DNA from: Parabacteroides sp. PF5-9
GTDB lineage: Bacteria > Bacteroidota > Bacteroidia > Bacteroidales > Tannerellaceae
NCBI RefSeq assembly: GCF_029893105.1
Contig: NZ_JARXWG010000033.1
Span: 1-41,235, forward strand
DNA length: 41,235 bases
Direction of reading: 5' to 3'
Shown here piece after piece: positions 1-8,653 of this stretch. The number at the start of each line of letters is the position of its first letter. The first letter of the stretch is position 1. Below the pieces are notes generated by a model. That model saw only the letters and a program-made list of their open reading frames with translations, was not told where the DNA came from and ran no database searches. The translations under genes and the position numbers were made by a program.

Positions 1-43
1 TCAATATGCCATCGGGTAATAATAGTTCGTAGCCTGTTTCCAT
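1..43 (-). CDS. 5' end of an unidentified protein, truncated by the window edge
   Basis: Reading leftward from an ATG at 43-41, an open frame runs off the window edge and encodes METGYELLLPDGIL. Only 14 residues are visible, so no domain can be assigned. The opening resembles, from memory, the N-terminal region of small ISAon1-type transposase proteins in Bacteroidetes, which often start with a LLLP-type motif, but this is a weak match. It could equally be an ordinary gene or a chance frame. The neighbouring 60 bases hold no other gene. Confidence 0.3.
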   Translation of the reverse strand, partial: METGYELLLPDGIL

Positions 44-104
44 AAAACAAAACTACTCCCTTTTTTCTAGCTCCACAACTTTACGGGGTGAGCCAAAATT
101 ATTT

Positions 105-596
105 TTATTCGACGATTAAATCAGCAGTTACGGCCTGTATTTCTTTAATGAGATCCGATGGAGTCATCCGGATCTGCAGCCCTCGTTGGCCGGCACTGAC
201 ATAAATGGACTCGAATGATTCTACCGTATGATGAATATAAGTTGGAAATTTCTTTTTCATTCCGATGGGAGAGCAGGCACCACGTATATATCCTGTAACA
301 GGGAGCAACTCCTTCATGGGAATCATTTCACTTTTTTTGTTTCCTGAAACTTTAGCTGCTTTTTTCAGATCGACCTCTTTTGCACCGGGTATAATACAAA
401 CGAAGTAACCGGTTTTATCTCCATGAAGTACAAGTGTTTTAAAGACCTGATCAACGTTTTCTCCTAATTGTTCCGCCACATGGATAGCACTGAGGTCAGA
501 TTCGTCGACCTCATAAGGAATTAGCTGATAAGTAATTTGGGCTTTATCTAATAAGCGTGCAACATTGGTCTTATTAATTTTTTCTTTCATTGACAA
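105..596 (-). CDS. ybaK: YbaK/EbsC-family Cys-tRNA(Pro) deacylase
   Basis: Predicted cytosolic trans-editing enzyme that removes cysteine mischarged onto tRNA(Pro). The 163-residue length fits the single-domain YbaK family (about 155-160 residues). Visible signatures are FKTLVLHG around residues 52-59, and GYIRGACSPIGMKKKFP around 102-118, which matches the family's G-x-I-R-G-x-C-S-P block. A second Met at residue 3 (590) is an equally good start. The 5' end overlaps the 3' end of the tex gene by 23 bp on the same strand, so the two are probably co-transcribed and translationally coupled. The family assignment is firm; Cys-tRNA(Pro) specificity is inferred, since related proteins edit other tRNAs. 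Confidence 0.88.
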   Translation of the reverse strand: MSMKEKINKTNVARLLDKAQITYQLIPYEVDESDLSAIHVAEQLGENVDQVFKTLVLHGDKTGYFVCIIPGAKEVDLKKAAKVSGNKKSEMIPMKELLPVTGYIRGACSPIGMKKKFPTYIHHTVESFESIYVSAGQRGLQIRMTPSDLIKEIQAVTADLIVE

Positions 597-2718
597 AACC
601 TTTCATGGATAACTGCACACGTTTTCGAGCAAGATCGACACTGAGTACTTTTACCTTGACATGTTGATGGATAGAGACTACTTCGGTTGCATCCGTAATA
701 AAACGATCAGCCATTTCAGAAATGTGAACCAATCCATTTTCCTTGATACCTATATCTACAAAACAACCGAAATTCGTAATATTCGTTACAATCCCGGGTA
801 ATACCTGATTCTCTTTTAGATCTTCAATGGTTCTGACCGAAGGATCGAAAGCGAAGACCTGTATATTTTGTCGCGGGTCCCTGCCTGGTTTGTCAAGTTC
901 TTCCATAATGTCCAGCAGAGTTGGCATACCAATACTTTCGGTTTTATATTTTTCCAACCGCAACTTTTTCTTTAGTTCTTTATTGGTGATCAGTTCTACG
1001 ACAGAGCATTGAAGATCTTCGGCCATATCTTCAACTACGCCATAACTTTCGGGGTGAACAGCAGAGTTGTCCAACGGATTTTTTCCTCCTTGAATACGCA
1101 AAAAACCGGCACTTTGTTCAAACGCTTTTTCTCCCATTCTCGGGACTTTAAGCAGTTCCCGCCGCGTTTTAAACGGCCCATGTTCTGTACGATAATCCAC
1201 AATGTTTTGAGCGAGTGTAGGTCCTAATCCGGAAACATATGTCAACAGGTGTTTACTTGCGGTATTGACATTTACTCCAACGAGATTAACACAGCTTTCA
1301 ACGGTTAAATCAAGACTTTTCTTTAATGCAGTTTGATTGACATCGTGCTGATATTGCCCTACACCAATACTTTTGGGATCAATTTTCACCAGTTCTGCTA
1401 ATGGATCCATCAGGCGACGTCCGATACTGATTGCTCCGCGTACAGTGACATCGTATTCCGGAAATTCTTCCCGTGCTGTTTTGGATGCCGAATAGATGGA
1501 TGCACCATTTTCACTGACAACAAACACCTGCACTTTGCGGTCATATCGTATATTGGTAATGAATTGTTCCGTTTCCCTGCTTGCCGTTCCGTTTCCTATG
1601 GCAATAGCCTCAATACCATACATTTCAACTAAATGAGCCACTTTGGTTGCCGCTTTGTTTTTTTCGTTTTGCGGTGGATTCGGATAGATGGTTTCGTTAT
1701 GTAATAAATTCCCTTGAGCATCCAGACAGACCAGTTTACATCCGGTTCGATATCCCGGATCAACCCCCAACACCCGCTTTTGCCCTAATGGGGCGGCTAG
1801 AAGCAATTGGCGAAGATTTTCAGCAAAAACACGAATCGCTTCTTCGTCGGCTTTCTCTTTACTCAGATGAGCAAACTCCGTCTCAATAGAAGGATTTAAC
1901 AACCGCTTGAACGAATCATCTATAGCCTCTTTGACCTGCTCGGAGACTTCGCCGCGGCCTTTTATAAATTTACGATCTAACCGTTCCAGGCAAGAGTCGG
2001 CATCAGGAGTAATAGATACCCGCAAGATCCCTTCGGCCTCTCCGCGTCTGAGAGCCAGCAACCGATGAGAACTCACTTTGTTCAGCGGTTCGCTAAACTC
2101 GAAATAATCGCGGTATTTTGCACCATCTTCCTCTTTTCCTTTGACCACTTTGGCAGAAATAACCGCTGTTTGCGAGAATGAATTTCGGACAATATTTCGT
2201 GCCTGTTCGTTTTCATTCACCCATTCCGCTATAATATCACGTGCCCCTTGCAACGCTTCTTTAGTATTCTTAACCTCGTCATTAAGAAACGATTCAGCTT
2301 TCAGTTCAATATCCCGTTCAGCTTGGTTCATAATGATCTGAGCCAGCGGTTCCAACCCTTTTTTACGGGCAATTTCAGCTTTAGTAACCCGCTTCGGTTT
2401 ATACGGGAGGTAGATATCTTCCAATGCTGTACTGTCCCAACAGTCTTCCACCCGCTTTTTTAATTCAGCAGTGAGTTTGCCCTGTTCTTCTATGGAGTTC
2501 AGGATGGTATCTTTCCGTTTTTTTATTTCAGTCAGTTTATCGAGTTGATCTTTGATTTGACTGATTTGAACCTCGTCGAGTCCACCTGTCACCTCTTTTC
2601 TGTATCGACTGATAAAAGGAATCGTAGCCCCTTCATGTAATAAATTGACGGTTTTTTCTACCTGTATAGCAGGTATATTCAAAAAACGCGAAATAAGCGA
2701 AGAAAATAGTGATGTCAT
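574..2718 (-). CDS. tex: Tex family S1 RNA-binding transcription accessory protein
   Basis: Tex-like protein of 714 residues, a cytosolic nucleic-acid-binding factor linked to transcription and RNA processing. In order it shows a helical N-terminal region (about 1-200), a YqgF/RNase H-like fold beginning at GVDPGYRTGCK (about 318), a helix-hairpin-helix pair (VSGLGPTLAQNIVDYR, then VPRMGEKAFEQ) and a C-terminal S1 domain (GIVTNITNFGCFVDIGIKENG). An in-frame Met lies eight codons upstream at 2742, but a -7 box at 2740-2747 on this strand would place the transcript start near 2734, so the start at 2718 (MTSLFSS) is preferred. It probably forms a two-gene operon with the downstream deacylase. 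Confidence 0.95.
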   Translation of the reverse strand: MTSLFSSLISRFLNIPAIQVEKTVNLLHEGATIPFISRYRKEVTGGLDEVQISQIKDQLDKLTEIKKRKDTILNSIEEQGKLTAELKKRVEDCWDSTALEDIYLPYKPKRVTKAEIARKKGLEPLAQIIMNQAERDIELKAESFLNDEVKNTKEALQGARDIIAEWVNENEQARNIVRNSFSQTAVISAKVVKGKEEDGAKYRDYFEFSEPLNKVSSHRLLALRRGEAEGILRVSITPDADSCLERLDRKFIKGRGEVSEQVKEAIDDSFKRLLNPSIETEFAHLSKEKADEEAIRVFAENLRQLLLAAPLGQKRVLGVDPGYRTGCKLVCLDAQGNLLHNETIYPNPPQNEKNKAATKVAHLVEMYGIEAIAIGNGTASRETEQFITNIRYDRKVQVFVVSENGASIYSASKTAREEFPEYDVTVRGAISIGRRLMDPLAELVKIDPKSIGVGQYQHDVNQTALKKSLDLTVESCVNLVGVNVNTASKHLLTYVSGLGPTLAQNIVDYRTEHGPFKTRRELLKVPRMGEKAFEQSAGFLRIQGGKNPLDNSAVHPESYGVVEDMAEDLQCSVVELITNKELKKKLRLEKYKTESIGMPTLLDIMEELDKPGRDPRQNIQVFAFDPSVRTIEDLKENQVLPGIVTNITNFGCFVDIGIKENGLVHISEMADRFITDATEVVSIHQHVKVKVLSVDLARKRVQLSMKGFVNERKN

Positions 2719-2739
2719 ATTTTTTACTAAAATGTATGA

Positions 2740-2747
2740 CAAAGATA
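2740..2747 (-). promoter_or_regulatory. Bacteroidetes -7 box for tex
   Basis: On the minus strand the sequence reads TATCTTTG, an exact match to the Bacteroidetes TAnnTTTG -7 element, 22-29 bp before the chosen tex start. No convincing TTTG -33 box was found. Confidence 0.5.
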
Positions 2748-2759
2748 TGTTTTTCGTGT

Positions 2760-3488
2760 TTAATTCATATAATTGTGTTTCAAGAAATTTTTAAGCTGTT
2801 TTATCTGTTCTCCCACTAAGCTTTCTAATACAATTAGATGCAGGTAATTATTCTTATTTACGGCTAGTATTTCTATCTGATATTTTTTCTTTACCGCACT
2901 TTTAAAACAGTATCGCACCCATTGATTCTCTTTAATAATCATTTGTTCTTTTACGTATTCCGTTTGTGTTTTTCGGGCATATTTGTTCAGAAAATGCGTT
3001 AATATTTTCTCCGAATCTTCCGTTTCGGTTAAAGGAAACGCTTGCGCCAGGATGGTCAGATCGGTCGGTTTAAAATTCCCAAATACATAAGAGAATAAGA
3101 CTCCGTTTTCATTTTCTGCTGATTTTTTGAATACCATACTATCACAATATCCAAAAGCGTTGCCGATATACGACCACCCTTTTTTTGTTGTTTCGGGCTT
3201 CTCTTCTTTATTAATTGGTTTAATCAATGCCTCCACCTCTTCATCCATCACTTCTTCTGTGTCTGAAAAAACATGAAGTGCCTCTTCGCTTTTGACACGA
3301 ATTTCAACCTCTTCTTCTTCCGATTTTTTGAGATCTTTGGCTATCCAGAACACATTCAGAGCAATCCAAAGAACAATACCTAACACAATAAGAGGATTCG
3401 TCAGAAATCCCTTCTCCGCATTGGCAAATAAGATTAAAACAGGGATCAATGTCCAGGCGATACTGTAAAGAATTTTGTAGTTTTTCAT
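2760..3488 (-). CDS. Hypothetical inner-membrane protein with acidic linker
   Basis: A 242-residue protein of unknown function. Residues about 8-25 and 32-52 form two hydrophobic segments (LIPVLILFANA; LIVLGIVLWIALNVFWIA) separated by a short loop, so the N-terminus probably anchors it in the inner membrane as a hairpin. A strongly acidic low-complexity stretch follows (KKSEEEEVEIRVKSEEA to VMDEEVEALIKPINKEEK, about 53-96). The rest looks like a soluble mixed alpha/beta domain containing WSYIGNAFGYCDSMVFKKS. No catalytic motif or known family was recognised. It ends 42 bp before the tex start on the same strand and could be read upstream of tex, although tex has its own promoter box. Confidence 0.75.
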   Translation of the reverse strand: MKNYKILYSIAWTLIPVLILFANAEKGFLTNPLIVLGIVLWIALNVFWIAKDLKKSEEEEVEIRVKSEEALHVFSDTEEVMDEEVEALIKPINKEEKPETTKKGWSYIGNAFGYCDSMVFKKSAENENGVLFSYVFGNFKPTDLTILAQAFPLTETEDSEKILTHFLNKYARKTQTEYVKEQMIIKENQWVRYCFKSAVKKKYQIEILAVNKNNYLHLIVLESLVGEQIKQLKNFLKHNYMN

Positions 3489-3532
3489 ATAACGTTGTTT
3501 TAATTAAGTGATTACTTCTGTAAGTATGATTA

Positions 3533-3540
3533 CAAAAATA
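3533..3540 (-). promoter_or_regulatory. Candidate -7 box for the membrane protein at 2760-3488
   Basis: The minus strand reads TATTTTTG, matching TAnnTTTG, 45 bp upstream of the start codon. The sequence is AT-rich, so chance is a real alternative. Confidence 0.35.
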
Positions 3541-3726
3541 GAGCGAATCGAAAAGATTATATACCCCCTTTGTGGGGTTTTATCTGGAATAGAACGGGTT
3601 AATACGAATAGAACGATTATTCCATTGGCTGGTTTGGGAAAAATCTACATGTATTTTCTACACCATCCTATAGAAAGAGTAGCAGTATGCAGTCTGTTTT
3701 TTTGTTACACCTACCTCTGTTTTTTG

Positions 3727-3809
3727 TTAGAGGTACGTCTAAACGAATTTAGAGGTACGTCTAAATCCATTTAGAGGTACGTGTAAAATATTTTAGAGGT
3801 ACCTCTAAC
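3727..3809. repeat. Palindrome array A: four units at 22-bp period
   Basis: Four copies of the 17-mer ttagaggtacgtctaaa start at 3727, 3749, 3771 and 3793, exactly 22 bp apart with variable 5-bp spacers. Copies 1 and 2 are identical, copy 3 has one change (gtgt), and copy 4 (ttagaggtacctctaa) is a perfect palindrome; the others are palindromes with one mismatched pair. An inverted partner of the first unit (acctct) lies at about 3713-3718 across a T-rich loop. The array ends 241 bp before the DUF5686 gene start. It is too short and regular for a CRISPR array. It may be a multi-site operator or a MITE-like element. Confidence 0.85.
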
Positions 3810-4012
3810 AGAAAAGTGTTTATCATGCTTCAAATAAGCCGACAGGCTCATGCTAAATTTTCAATGAGAAATCTCAAAAAAGCTTTAGAAAATAAAATAT
3901 CATCCTGTATCATGTTTATATACGTTAAAATCGTGCTTGATTTATCGTGTTTAGTTGTAAATCGGCATATAAAGAATGTATTTAGGAACATTTTATATCT
4001 CAGAAAGTGTTT

Positions 4013-4020
4013 TAACTTTG
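4013..4020 (+). promoter_or_regulatory. -7 box for the DUF5686 gene
   Basis: TAACTTTG followed by C matches TAnnTTTG exactly, 30 bp before the ATG at 4050, which gives a short 5' leader of about 20-25 nt. Confidence 0.5.
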
Positions 4021-4049
4021 CAGAGCTTTATCAATGTTAATAGGTGGTA

Positions 4050-6605
4050 ATGGGGAGAAAATTAGTCTATTTATTTTCTATGTTGGTATTCGCCGTGATG
4101 GCGATGGGACAAAATACAATCATAAAAGGTATTGTCACTGATTCTATTACGGGAGAGACTCTTCCGTCGGTGTCGCTTATTTTGAAAGGAACAACAACCG
4201 GTACGGCCACAGATATGAACGGGAACTATTCGATGACGACCAGTTCGAAAGTTGGCACATTGTTGGTCTCTTATTTGGGCTATACCGAAAAAGAGATAAA
4301 GATCAATGTAGGGCGGACGAATAATCTGAATATACAGTTAGCACCGACAAGTATTAATCTGGGTGAAGTGGTGATTCGTGCCGGACGGGAAAAATATAGT
4401 AGACGGAATAATCCTGCGGTAGAATTTGTTCAAAATGTGATCGATTCCCGGCATAGTAATGATCCTCGAAATCAGGACTATTTCAGTTATAATCAGTATG
4501 AGAAGATGATTTTTGCCATGAACGACTTTGAACGTAAACCCAGAGAAGATGGCAAGACGGGGAAGTTTGATTTTTTGATCGACTATGTGGATACATTGGA
4601 TATCGGAACGACTATTCTACCTATTTCAGAAAAGGAGCGGTTTGAAACAGTCTATTATCGTAAAGATCCAAAGACGGAGAAGCGATTGGTCCTTGGATCA
4701 AAATCGGCCGGTGTAGACGAAATATTTTCCCGTGACGGGATTCAGCAAATCTTGAATGAGGTCTTTAGAGAGGTCAATATTTTTCAGAATGATATTCCTT
4801 TGTTTTTGATGCGTTTTGTGAGTCCGCTCTCTTCAATGGGACCTACGTTTTATCGGTATTATTTGTTGGATACCTTGAATGTGAATGGTCAACAGTGTGT
4901 CGACTTGGGGTTTGCACCGTTTAATTCCGAATCATTTGGATTTACCGGGCATCTGTATGTGACATTGGATTCGACCTATTTTGTACAGAAAGTGTTGTTG
5001 AATGTGCCGAAGAAAATCAATCTGAATTTTGTGGATCGTATGACTGTTACTCAGGATTTCAAACGGCTATCGGATGGCACCCGGATTATGTTGAAAGATG
5101 ATATTCAGGTTGATTTTAAGCTGACAGAGAAAACGAAAGGGATGTATGCCCGGCGTTTGATTGTGTATAATAACCACACTTTTTCTCCTCCCGATGATAT
5201 CGCTATATTTCAGCAGAGTCCCCCTGTCATTACATTGAATGATGCGAACCGTAAGGCGGAAGATTTCTGGGCCTCTATCAGGCCTCCGGAAGCGGAGAAG
5301 CGCAATGCGAATTCGGTCGAAAAATTGATGGAACGCCTACGTGCTGTTCCGATCTTTTATCTGACGGAAAAAGTGGTTTCCATGTTTGTCTCGGGTTATG
5401 TGCAGACGAATGCGGATCCGATGAGAAGTAAATTTGAATTTGGGCCTGTCAATACCTTTGTCAGTGGAAATGCGATTGAAGGGGCTCGTTTTCGGGTAGG
5501 AGGGACGACGACTAAGTTTTTTAGTAACCGTTTGTTCCTGGATGGGTATGCTGCTTACGGGACAGACGACCGGGAATTGAAATACGATGCTATTGCAGAG
5601 TATTCGTTCATAGATAAAACCGAATACCGGAAAGAGTTTCCGGTACATTCTATCCGGGCGCAATATACCTATGATATCAATCAGATTGGTCAGCAATACA
5701 TGTATACCAACAAGGATAATATCTTTCTGGCGTTGAAACGACAGAAGGATACCCGAGCCACTTATCTGCGAAATGCCGAGTTGACCTACTATCGTGAACA
5801 TTATAATGGTTGGGGCTATGGTGCGGTTGTTCGTAACAAAAAAGAATACGCGACCGAGTATGCCGAATTTAATCGTATTGAAGCCGACGATATGTTGATG
5901 CCGGTCAATTCTTATTCGATGACAGAAATGGAGTTTCGTGTCCGGTTTGCTCCGAATGAAAAGTTCTATCAGACACGTAATTATCGTTATCCGATCACGT
6001 TGGATGCTCCGGTGTTTACGTTGAATCATATTACGGCTCAAAAAGGTCTTTTAGGATCGTCGTATACGTATAATCGAACGGATTTTGGTATTCAGAAACG
6101 GTTCTGGTTCTCCGCTTTTGGTTATGTCGATATTATCGCTAAAGCTGGGAAAGTGTGGGATAAAGTGCCCTATCCATTATTGGTTTTACCCAATGCTAAC
6201 CTGTCGTATACCATTCAACCTGAGTCATATACCAATATGAACGCCATGGAATTTATCAGTGATGAGTATGCTTCATGGGATGTGACCTATTTTATGAATG
6301 GAACACTATTGAACCGTATTCCGCTCCTGAAGAAATTGCAATGGCGGGAGGTGGTCTCTTTCAGAGGACTGTATGGTAATCTGACCGATAAAAATAACCC
6401 GTTCTTGCCTGAACATCGGGAAGGATTATATGCGTTTCCGGAAGGATCTTATGCCTTGGGAAAAGAGCCGTATATGGAGGTTGGAGTAGGGGTAGAGAAT
6501 ATCTTCAAATTTCTTCGCTTGGATTATGTGTGGCGTTTGACTTACCGGGATAATCCGAATATTCAGACAAGTGGCGTTCGTTTTATGATGAAATTATCTT
6601 TCTGA
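4050..6605 (+). CDS. DUF5686 outer-membrane protein with carboxypeptidase-regulatory-like N-domain
   Basis: An 851-residue predicted outer-membrane protein. Residues 1-20 form a signal peptide (KLVYLFSMLVFAVMAMGQ). Residues about 22-105 form a carboxypeptidase-D-regulatory-like beta domain (GIVTDSITGETLPSVSLILKG, then DMNGNYSM). A long DUF5686-type region follows, and the C-terminal third is rich in alternating aromatic strands and ends in MMKLSF, the terminal-aromatic signature of outer-membrane beta-barrels. The ATG at 4050 is preferred over an in-frame GTG at 4044. A putative transporter follows 56 bp downstream on the same strand. The substrate is unknown, but the architecture resembles a receptor or porin-like barrel. 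A paralogue without the N-domain lies at 26287-28458. Confidence 0.88.
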   Translation: MGRKLVYLFSMLVFAVMAMGQNTIIKGIVTDSITGETLPSVSLILKGTTTGTATDMNGNYSMTTSSKVGTLLVSYLGYTEKEIKINVGRTNNLNIQLAPTSINLGEVVIRAGREKYSRRNNPAVEFVQNVIDSRHSNDPRNQDYFSYNQYEKMIFAMNDFERKPREDGKTGKFDFLIDYVDTLDIGTTILPISEKERFETVYYRKDPKTEKRLVLGSKSAGVDEIFSRDGIQQILNEVFREVNIFQNDIPLFLMRFVSPLSSMGPTFYRYYLLDTLNVNGQQCVDLGFAPFNSESFGFTGHLYVTLDSTYFVQKVLLNVPKKINLNFVDRMTVTQDFKRLSDGTRIMLKDDIQVDFKLTEKTKGMYARRLIVYNNHTFSPPDDIAIFQQSPPVITLNDANRKAEDFWASIRPPEAEKRNANSVEKLMERLRAVPIFYLTEKVVSMFVSGYVQTNADPMRSKFEFGPVNTFVSGNAIEGARFRVGGTTTKFFSNRLFLDGYAAYGTDDRELKYDAIAEYSFIDKTEYRKEFPVHSIRAQYTYDINQIGQQYMYTNKDNIFLALKRQKDTRATYLRNAELTYYREHYNGWGYGAVVRNKKEYATEYAEFNRIEADDMLMPVNSYSMTEMEFRVRFAPNEKFYQTRNYRYPITLDAPVFTLNHITAQKGLLGSSYTYNRTDFGIQKRFWFSAFGYVDIIAKAGKVWDKVPYPLLVLPNANLSYTIQPESYTNMNAMEFISDEYASWDVTYFMNGTLLNRIPLLKKLQWREVVSFRGLYGNLTDKNNPFLPEHREGLYAFPEGSYALGKEPYMEVGVGVENIFKFLRLDYVWRLTYRDNPNIQTSGVRFMMKLSF

Positions 6606-6661
6606 TTTTGTTCTCTCAGAGATAAGACGTTACTTTACATGATGATTAAACAAGACTAATC

Positions 6662-7582
6662 GTGCTGCAGTTTATAAAAGATTGGATGCTCCCGCTGGCC
6701 ATGCTGACGGGAGTCATTACTTATCCGTGGGTGAGTCAATTGACCTTCCTGACTCCTTACCTTATATTTACAATGCTTTTTGTCACTTTCTGTAAGCTTT
6801 CGCCGAGTGATATACATATTCGCCCCGAACATATCTGGTTGTTACTGATTCAGATGGTCGGATGTTTAGTGGCCTATGGCTTGGTGTGGCTATACGACCC
6901 GGTGGTGGCTCAAGGGGCTTTTATCTGTGTACTGGTACCGACGGCGACTTCTGCAGCCGTGATTACCGGTATGCTCGGAGGGAATGTTGCTTTTCTGACC
7001 ACCTACCTGCTTGTCTGTAATATTGCAGTAGCTGTTGCTGCGCCTGCTCTTTTCCCGCTTATTGGGCCGGATCAGGAGTTGTCGTTTATCCAAGCTTTTC
7101 TTTATATCTGTCGTGAAGTGGGACCGGTATTACTGTTTCCGTTGGCGTTGGCTTGGTTTATGCGTTACTTCATACCGAAAATTCATCAGAAGTTGCTTCG
7201 GATCCATCGACTTTCTTTTTACCTTTGGGCGGTTGCGCTTACTATTGTAACCGGCAGTACAGTTCATTTTCTGGTGAATCAGGAGAATCCGGATTACAGT
7301 ACCGAGATCGGTCTGGCAGTGGTCTCGTTGGTTATTTGTGTCGGACAGTTTTTATTGGGACGTCGAATAGGAAGACGTTATGGTGATCCGGTCTCTTCGG
7401 GACAGGGATTGGGACAGAAAAACACGATTTTGGCTATTTGGATGGCACAGACTTATCTGAATCCAATCTCTTCGGTCGCTCCGGCAGCCTATGTGTTGTG
7501 GCAAAACAGCATTAATTCGTATCAACTGTGGTTGAAAGGGAAACAATTAAAACGAGAAAAACGTAATTCGACAATAATATGA
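6662..7582 (+). CDS. BASS-type (bile acid:sodium symporter-like) membrane transporter
   Basis: A 306-residue polytopic inner-membrane protein with about nine or ten hydrophobic segments, resembling the SBF/BASS family of Na+-coupled organic-anion transporters. Support comes from length, the even spread of membrane segments, and the segment QGAFICVLVPTATSAAVITGMLGGN (about 84-107), which looks like the conserved crossover region with small residues and a polar pair. The start is a GTG at 6662; an ATG eight codons downstream is an alternative. Its stop overlaps the next start by 4 bp (ATGA at 7579-7582), so the two are translationally coupled. The substrate cannot be inferred. Confidence 0.72.
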   Translation: MLQFIKDWMLPLAMLTGVITYPWVSQLTFLTPYLIFTMLFVTFCKLSPSDIHIRPEHIWLLLIQMVGCLVAYGLVWLYDPVVAQGAFICVLVPTATSAAVITGMLGGNVAFLTTYLLVCNIAVAVAAPALFPLIGPDQELSFIQAFLYICREVGPVLLFPLALAWFMRYFIPKIHQKLLRIHRLSFYLWAVALTIVTGSTVHFLVNQENPDYSTEIGLAVVSLVICVGQFLLGRRIGRRYGDPVSSGQGLGQKNTILAIWMAQTYLNPISSVAPAAYVLWQNSINSYQLWLKGKQLKREKRNSTII

Positions 7583-8016
7583 AATTAAGTAATACTTGGT
7601 TTACAGCGCTTTCTGAAAATTCAGAGGGGCATATCATAACAATTATGGGGCGTGACGAACTCAATGAATTTATGCAATCGGGTAAATTGAAAGAACGTGT
7701 GGAGATCACCTGGAAATATCAGGGAGATCAAAAAGGTATGCCTACTGTTGAACTGGCCGAACAGATGGAGACGGTTCAAGAAGCGTTGCGTAAAGCCATG
7801 GAAAAGGATAAACTCTCTATACTGACAAGTGTCTACACAGGTGGCGGAGAGAAAATATGGGTCTATTATACCCGTACAACCCGGGTTTTTGGTGAAAGGC
7901 TGAATGAGGCATTAGCCGGTTTTGATTTATTGCCGATCACGATCTATAGCGAGATTGATCCCGATTGGGAAGAGTATCAGGATATGTATGAAATGAAAGA
8001 ATGGTCGGTCGATTAA
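7579..8016 (+). CDS. DUF695-like cytosolic protein
   Basis: A 145-residue soluble protein without signal or membrane segments. The pattern SNTWFTALSENSEGHIITIMGRDELNEF at the N-terminus, and LTSVYTGGGEKIWVYYTRTTRVFGERLNEAL near residues 91-121, resembles DUF695 proteins, whose function is unknown. The C-terminus is acidic (SEIDPDWEEYQDMYEM). It is coupled to the upstream transporter by an ATGA overlap, and a hairpin terminator follows at 8021-8046. The family call is from memory of sequence style and is moderate. Confidence 0.65.
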   Translation: MKLSNTWFTALSENSEGHIITIMGRDELNEFMQSGKLKERVEITWKYQGDQKGMPTVELAEQMETVQEALRKAMEKDKLSILTSVYTGGGEKIWVYYTRTTRVFGERLNEALAGFDLLPITIYSEIDPDWEEYQDMYEMKEWSVD

Positions 8017-8020
8017 GCAA

Positions 8021-8050
8021 AAAGGCCAACCTTTCGGTCAGCCTTTATGT
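8021..8050. terminator. Intrinsic terminator between convergent genes
   Basis: The hairpin has outer stem aaaggc/gccttt, a symmetric internal loop, an inner stem acc/ggt and a tttc loop. It starts 4 bp after the stop at 8016 and lies between convergent genes, so it may serve both. The T-tract is short. Confidence 0.55.
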
Positions 8051-8063
8051 CTGATTTGTACTT

Positions 8064-8474
8064 TTATTTCAGTCTGATTAATCTGTAAAGCAGTTGTTGT
8101 AATGCTTCCTGATAGTCATCTATAATCGCTTGTGAGAAATCTTCAGGGAAAAGATCCCGGTGTTTGCCCACGTATGTATAGAAATCAGAAACATGCTTTA
8201 CTATATTTGATGGGGTTGGTGTTTCCGGAATAACAACATGGATATCACCAACCAATGCGTAAGTTGTTTCGGCTACTCTGTCGATGGTATCAAGCAGATC
8301 TTCCAACGCCTGGTCTAATGCCATATGTTGTGCATAACTACTTGGTCCGGTAACATGCCAGTGATATAATTTTAAACTATTGTTGAATGAGAATAATTCA
8401 CCAATGAATGTTCCTAACTCCTTGCTTGAAGCAGCGGTTGCTTCTTTTTTCTGAATAACTGTTTTTGTTGCCAT
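8064..8474 (-). CDS. Dps/ferritin-like small helical protein
   Basis: A 136-residue protein with a predicted helical bundle. The segment FNNSLKLYHWHVTGPSSYAQHMALDQALEDLLDTIDRVAE (about 30-69) closely resembles the Dps/ferritin-like helix pair, including the LYHWHVTG motif that supplies a metal-ligand His and Asp/Glu positions in Dps. It is shorter than classical Dps (about 155-165 residues) and lacks a clear second ferroxidase half at the C-terminus, so iron oxidation is uncertain. Bacteroidetes carry a group of such short Dps-like proteins under a DUF name. It is monocistronic, downstream of nothing on its strand, with a -7 candidate at 8585-8592. Confidence 0.7.
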   Translation of the reverse strand: MATKTVIQKKEATAASSKELGTFIGELFSFNNSLKLYHWHVTGPSSYAQHMALDQALEDLLDTIDRVAETTYALVGDIHVVIPETPTPSNIVKHVSDFYTYVGKHRDLFPEDFSQAIIDDYQEALQQLLYRLIRLK

Positions 8475-8584
8475 AACTAATTTATTTTTTGGTTAATTTG
8501 TTAACTATCTATTAAACAGACCGGAGTTGTAGAATGTTTAGGTGGCATAGGATTTGTCGATTGGAGAATAGATGCGGTATATGA

Positions 8585-8592
8585 CAAAAATA
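8585..8592 (-). promoter_or_regulatory. Candidate -7 box for the Dps-like gene
   Basis: The minus strand reads TATTTTTG, about 110 bp upstream of the start at 8474. It overlaps the T-tract of the thrC terminator, so it may be coincidental. Confidence 0.3.
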
Positions 8593-8632
8593 AAACTGTC
8601 AGGACGTATCGTTGAAGATATGACCTGACAGT
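8588..8632 (-). terminator. Terminator of the threonine operon
   Basis: Perfect 9-bp stem actgtcagg (8595-8603) and cctgacagt (8624-8632). On the minus strand it is followed by a U-rich run (tttatttttg). It begins 22 bp after the thrC stop. Confidence 0.75.
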
Positions 8633-8653
8633 CTTTTATATTGAACGGTACTA

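Larger units (their letters stand above)
3489..4012. other. Gene-free divergent spacer
   Basis: About 520 bp between two divergent genes. It contains the minus-strand promoter candidate at 3533-3540, a small CCCC/GGGG palindrome at 3562-3578, and the four-unit palindrome array at 3727-3809. The short open frames here run through the repeats, have no recognisable product, and are not annotated. Confidence 0.6.

Noticed and set aside
3727-3809. CRISPR array
   Set aside because: Units of 17 bp with 5-bp spacers, only four copies and no cas genes; the two other 22-bp arrays are rejected for the same reason.
3508-4040. Two small plus-strand frames in the spacer before the DUF5686 gene
   Set aside because: One runs through array A and the other overlaps the promoter box; neither has a signal, domain or plausible composition.
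5337-6041. Long open frame on the minus strand inside the DUF5686 gene
   Set aside because: Fully antisense to a well-supported gene, with no recognisable domain and a basic, Ile/Arg/His-rich composition typical of shadow frames.
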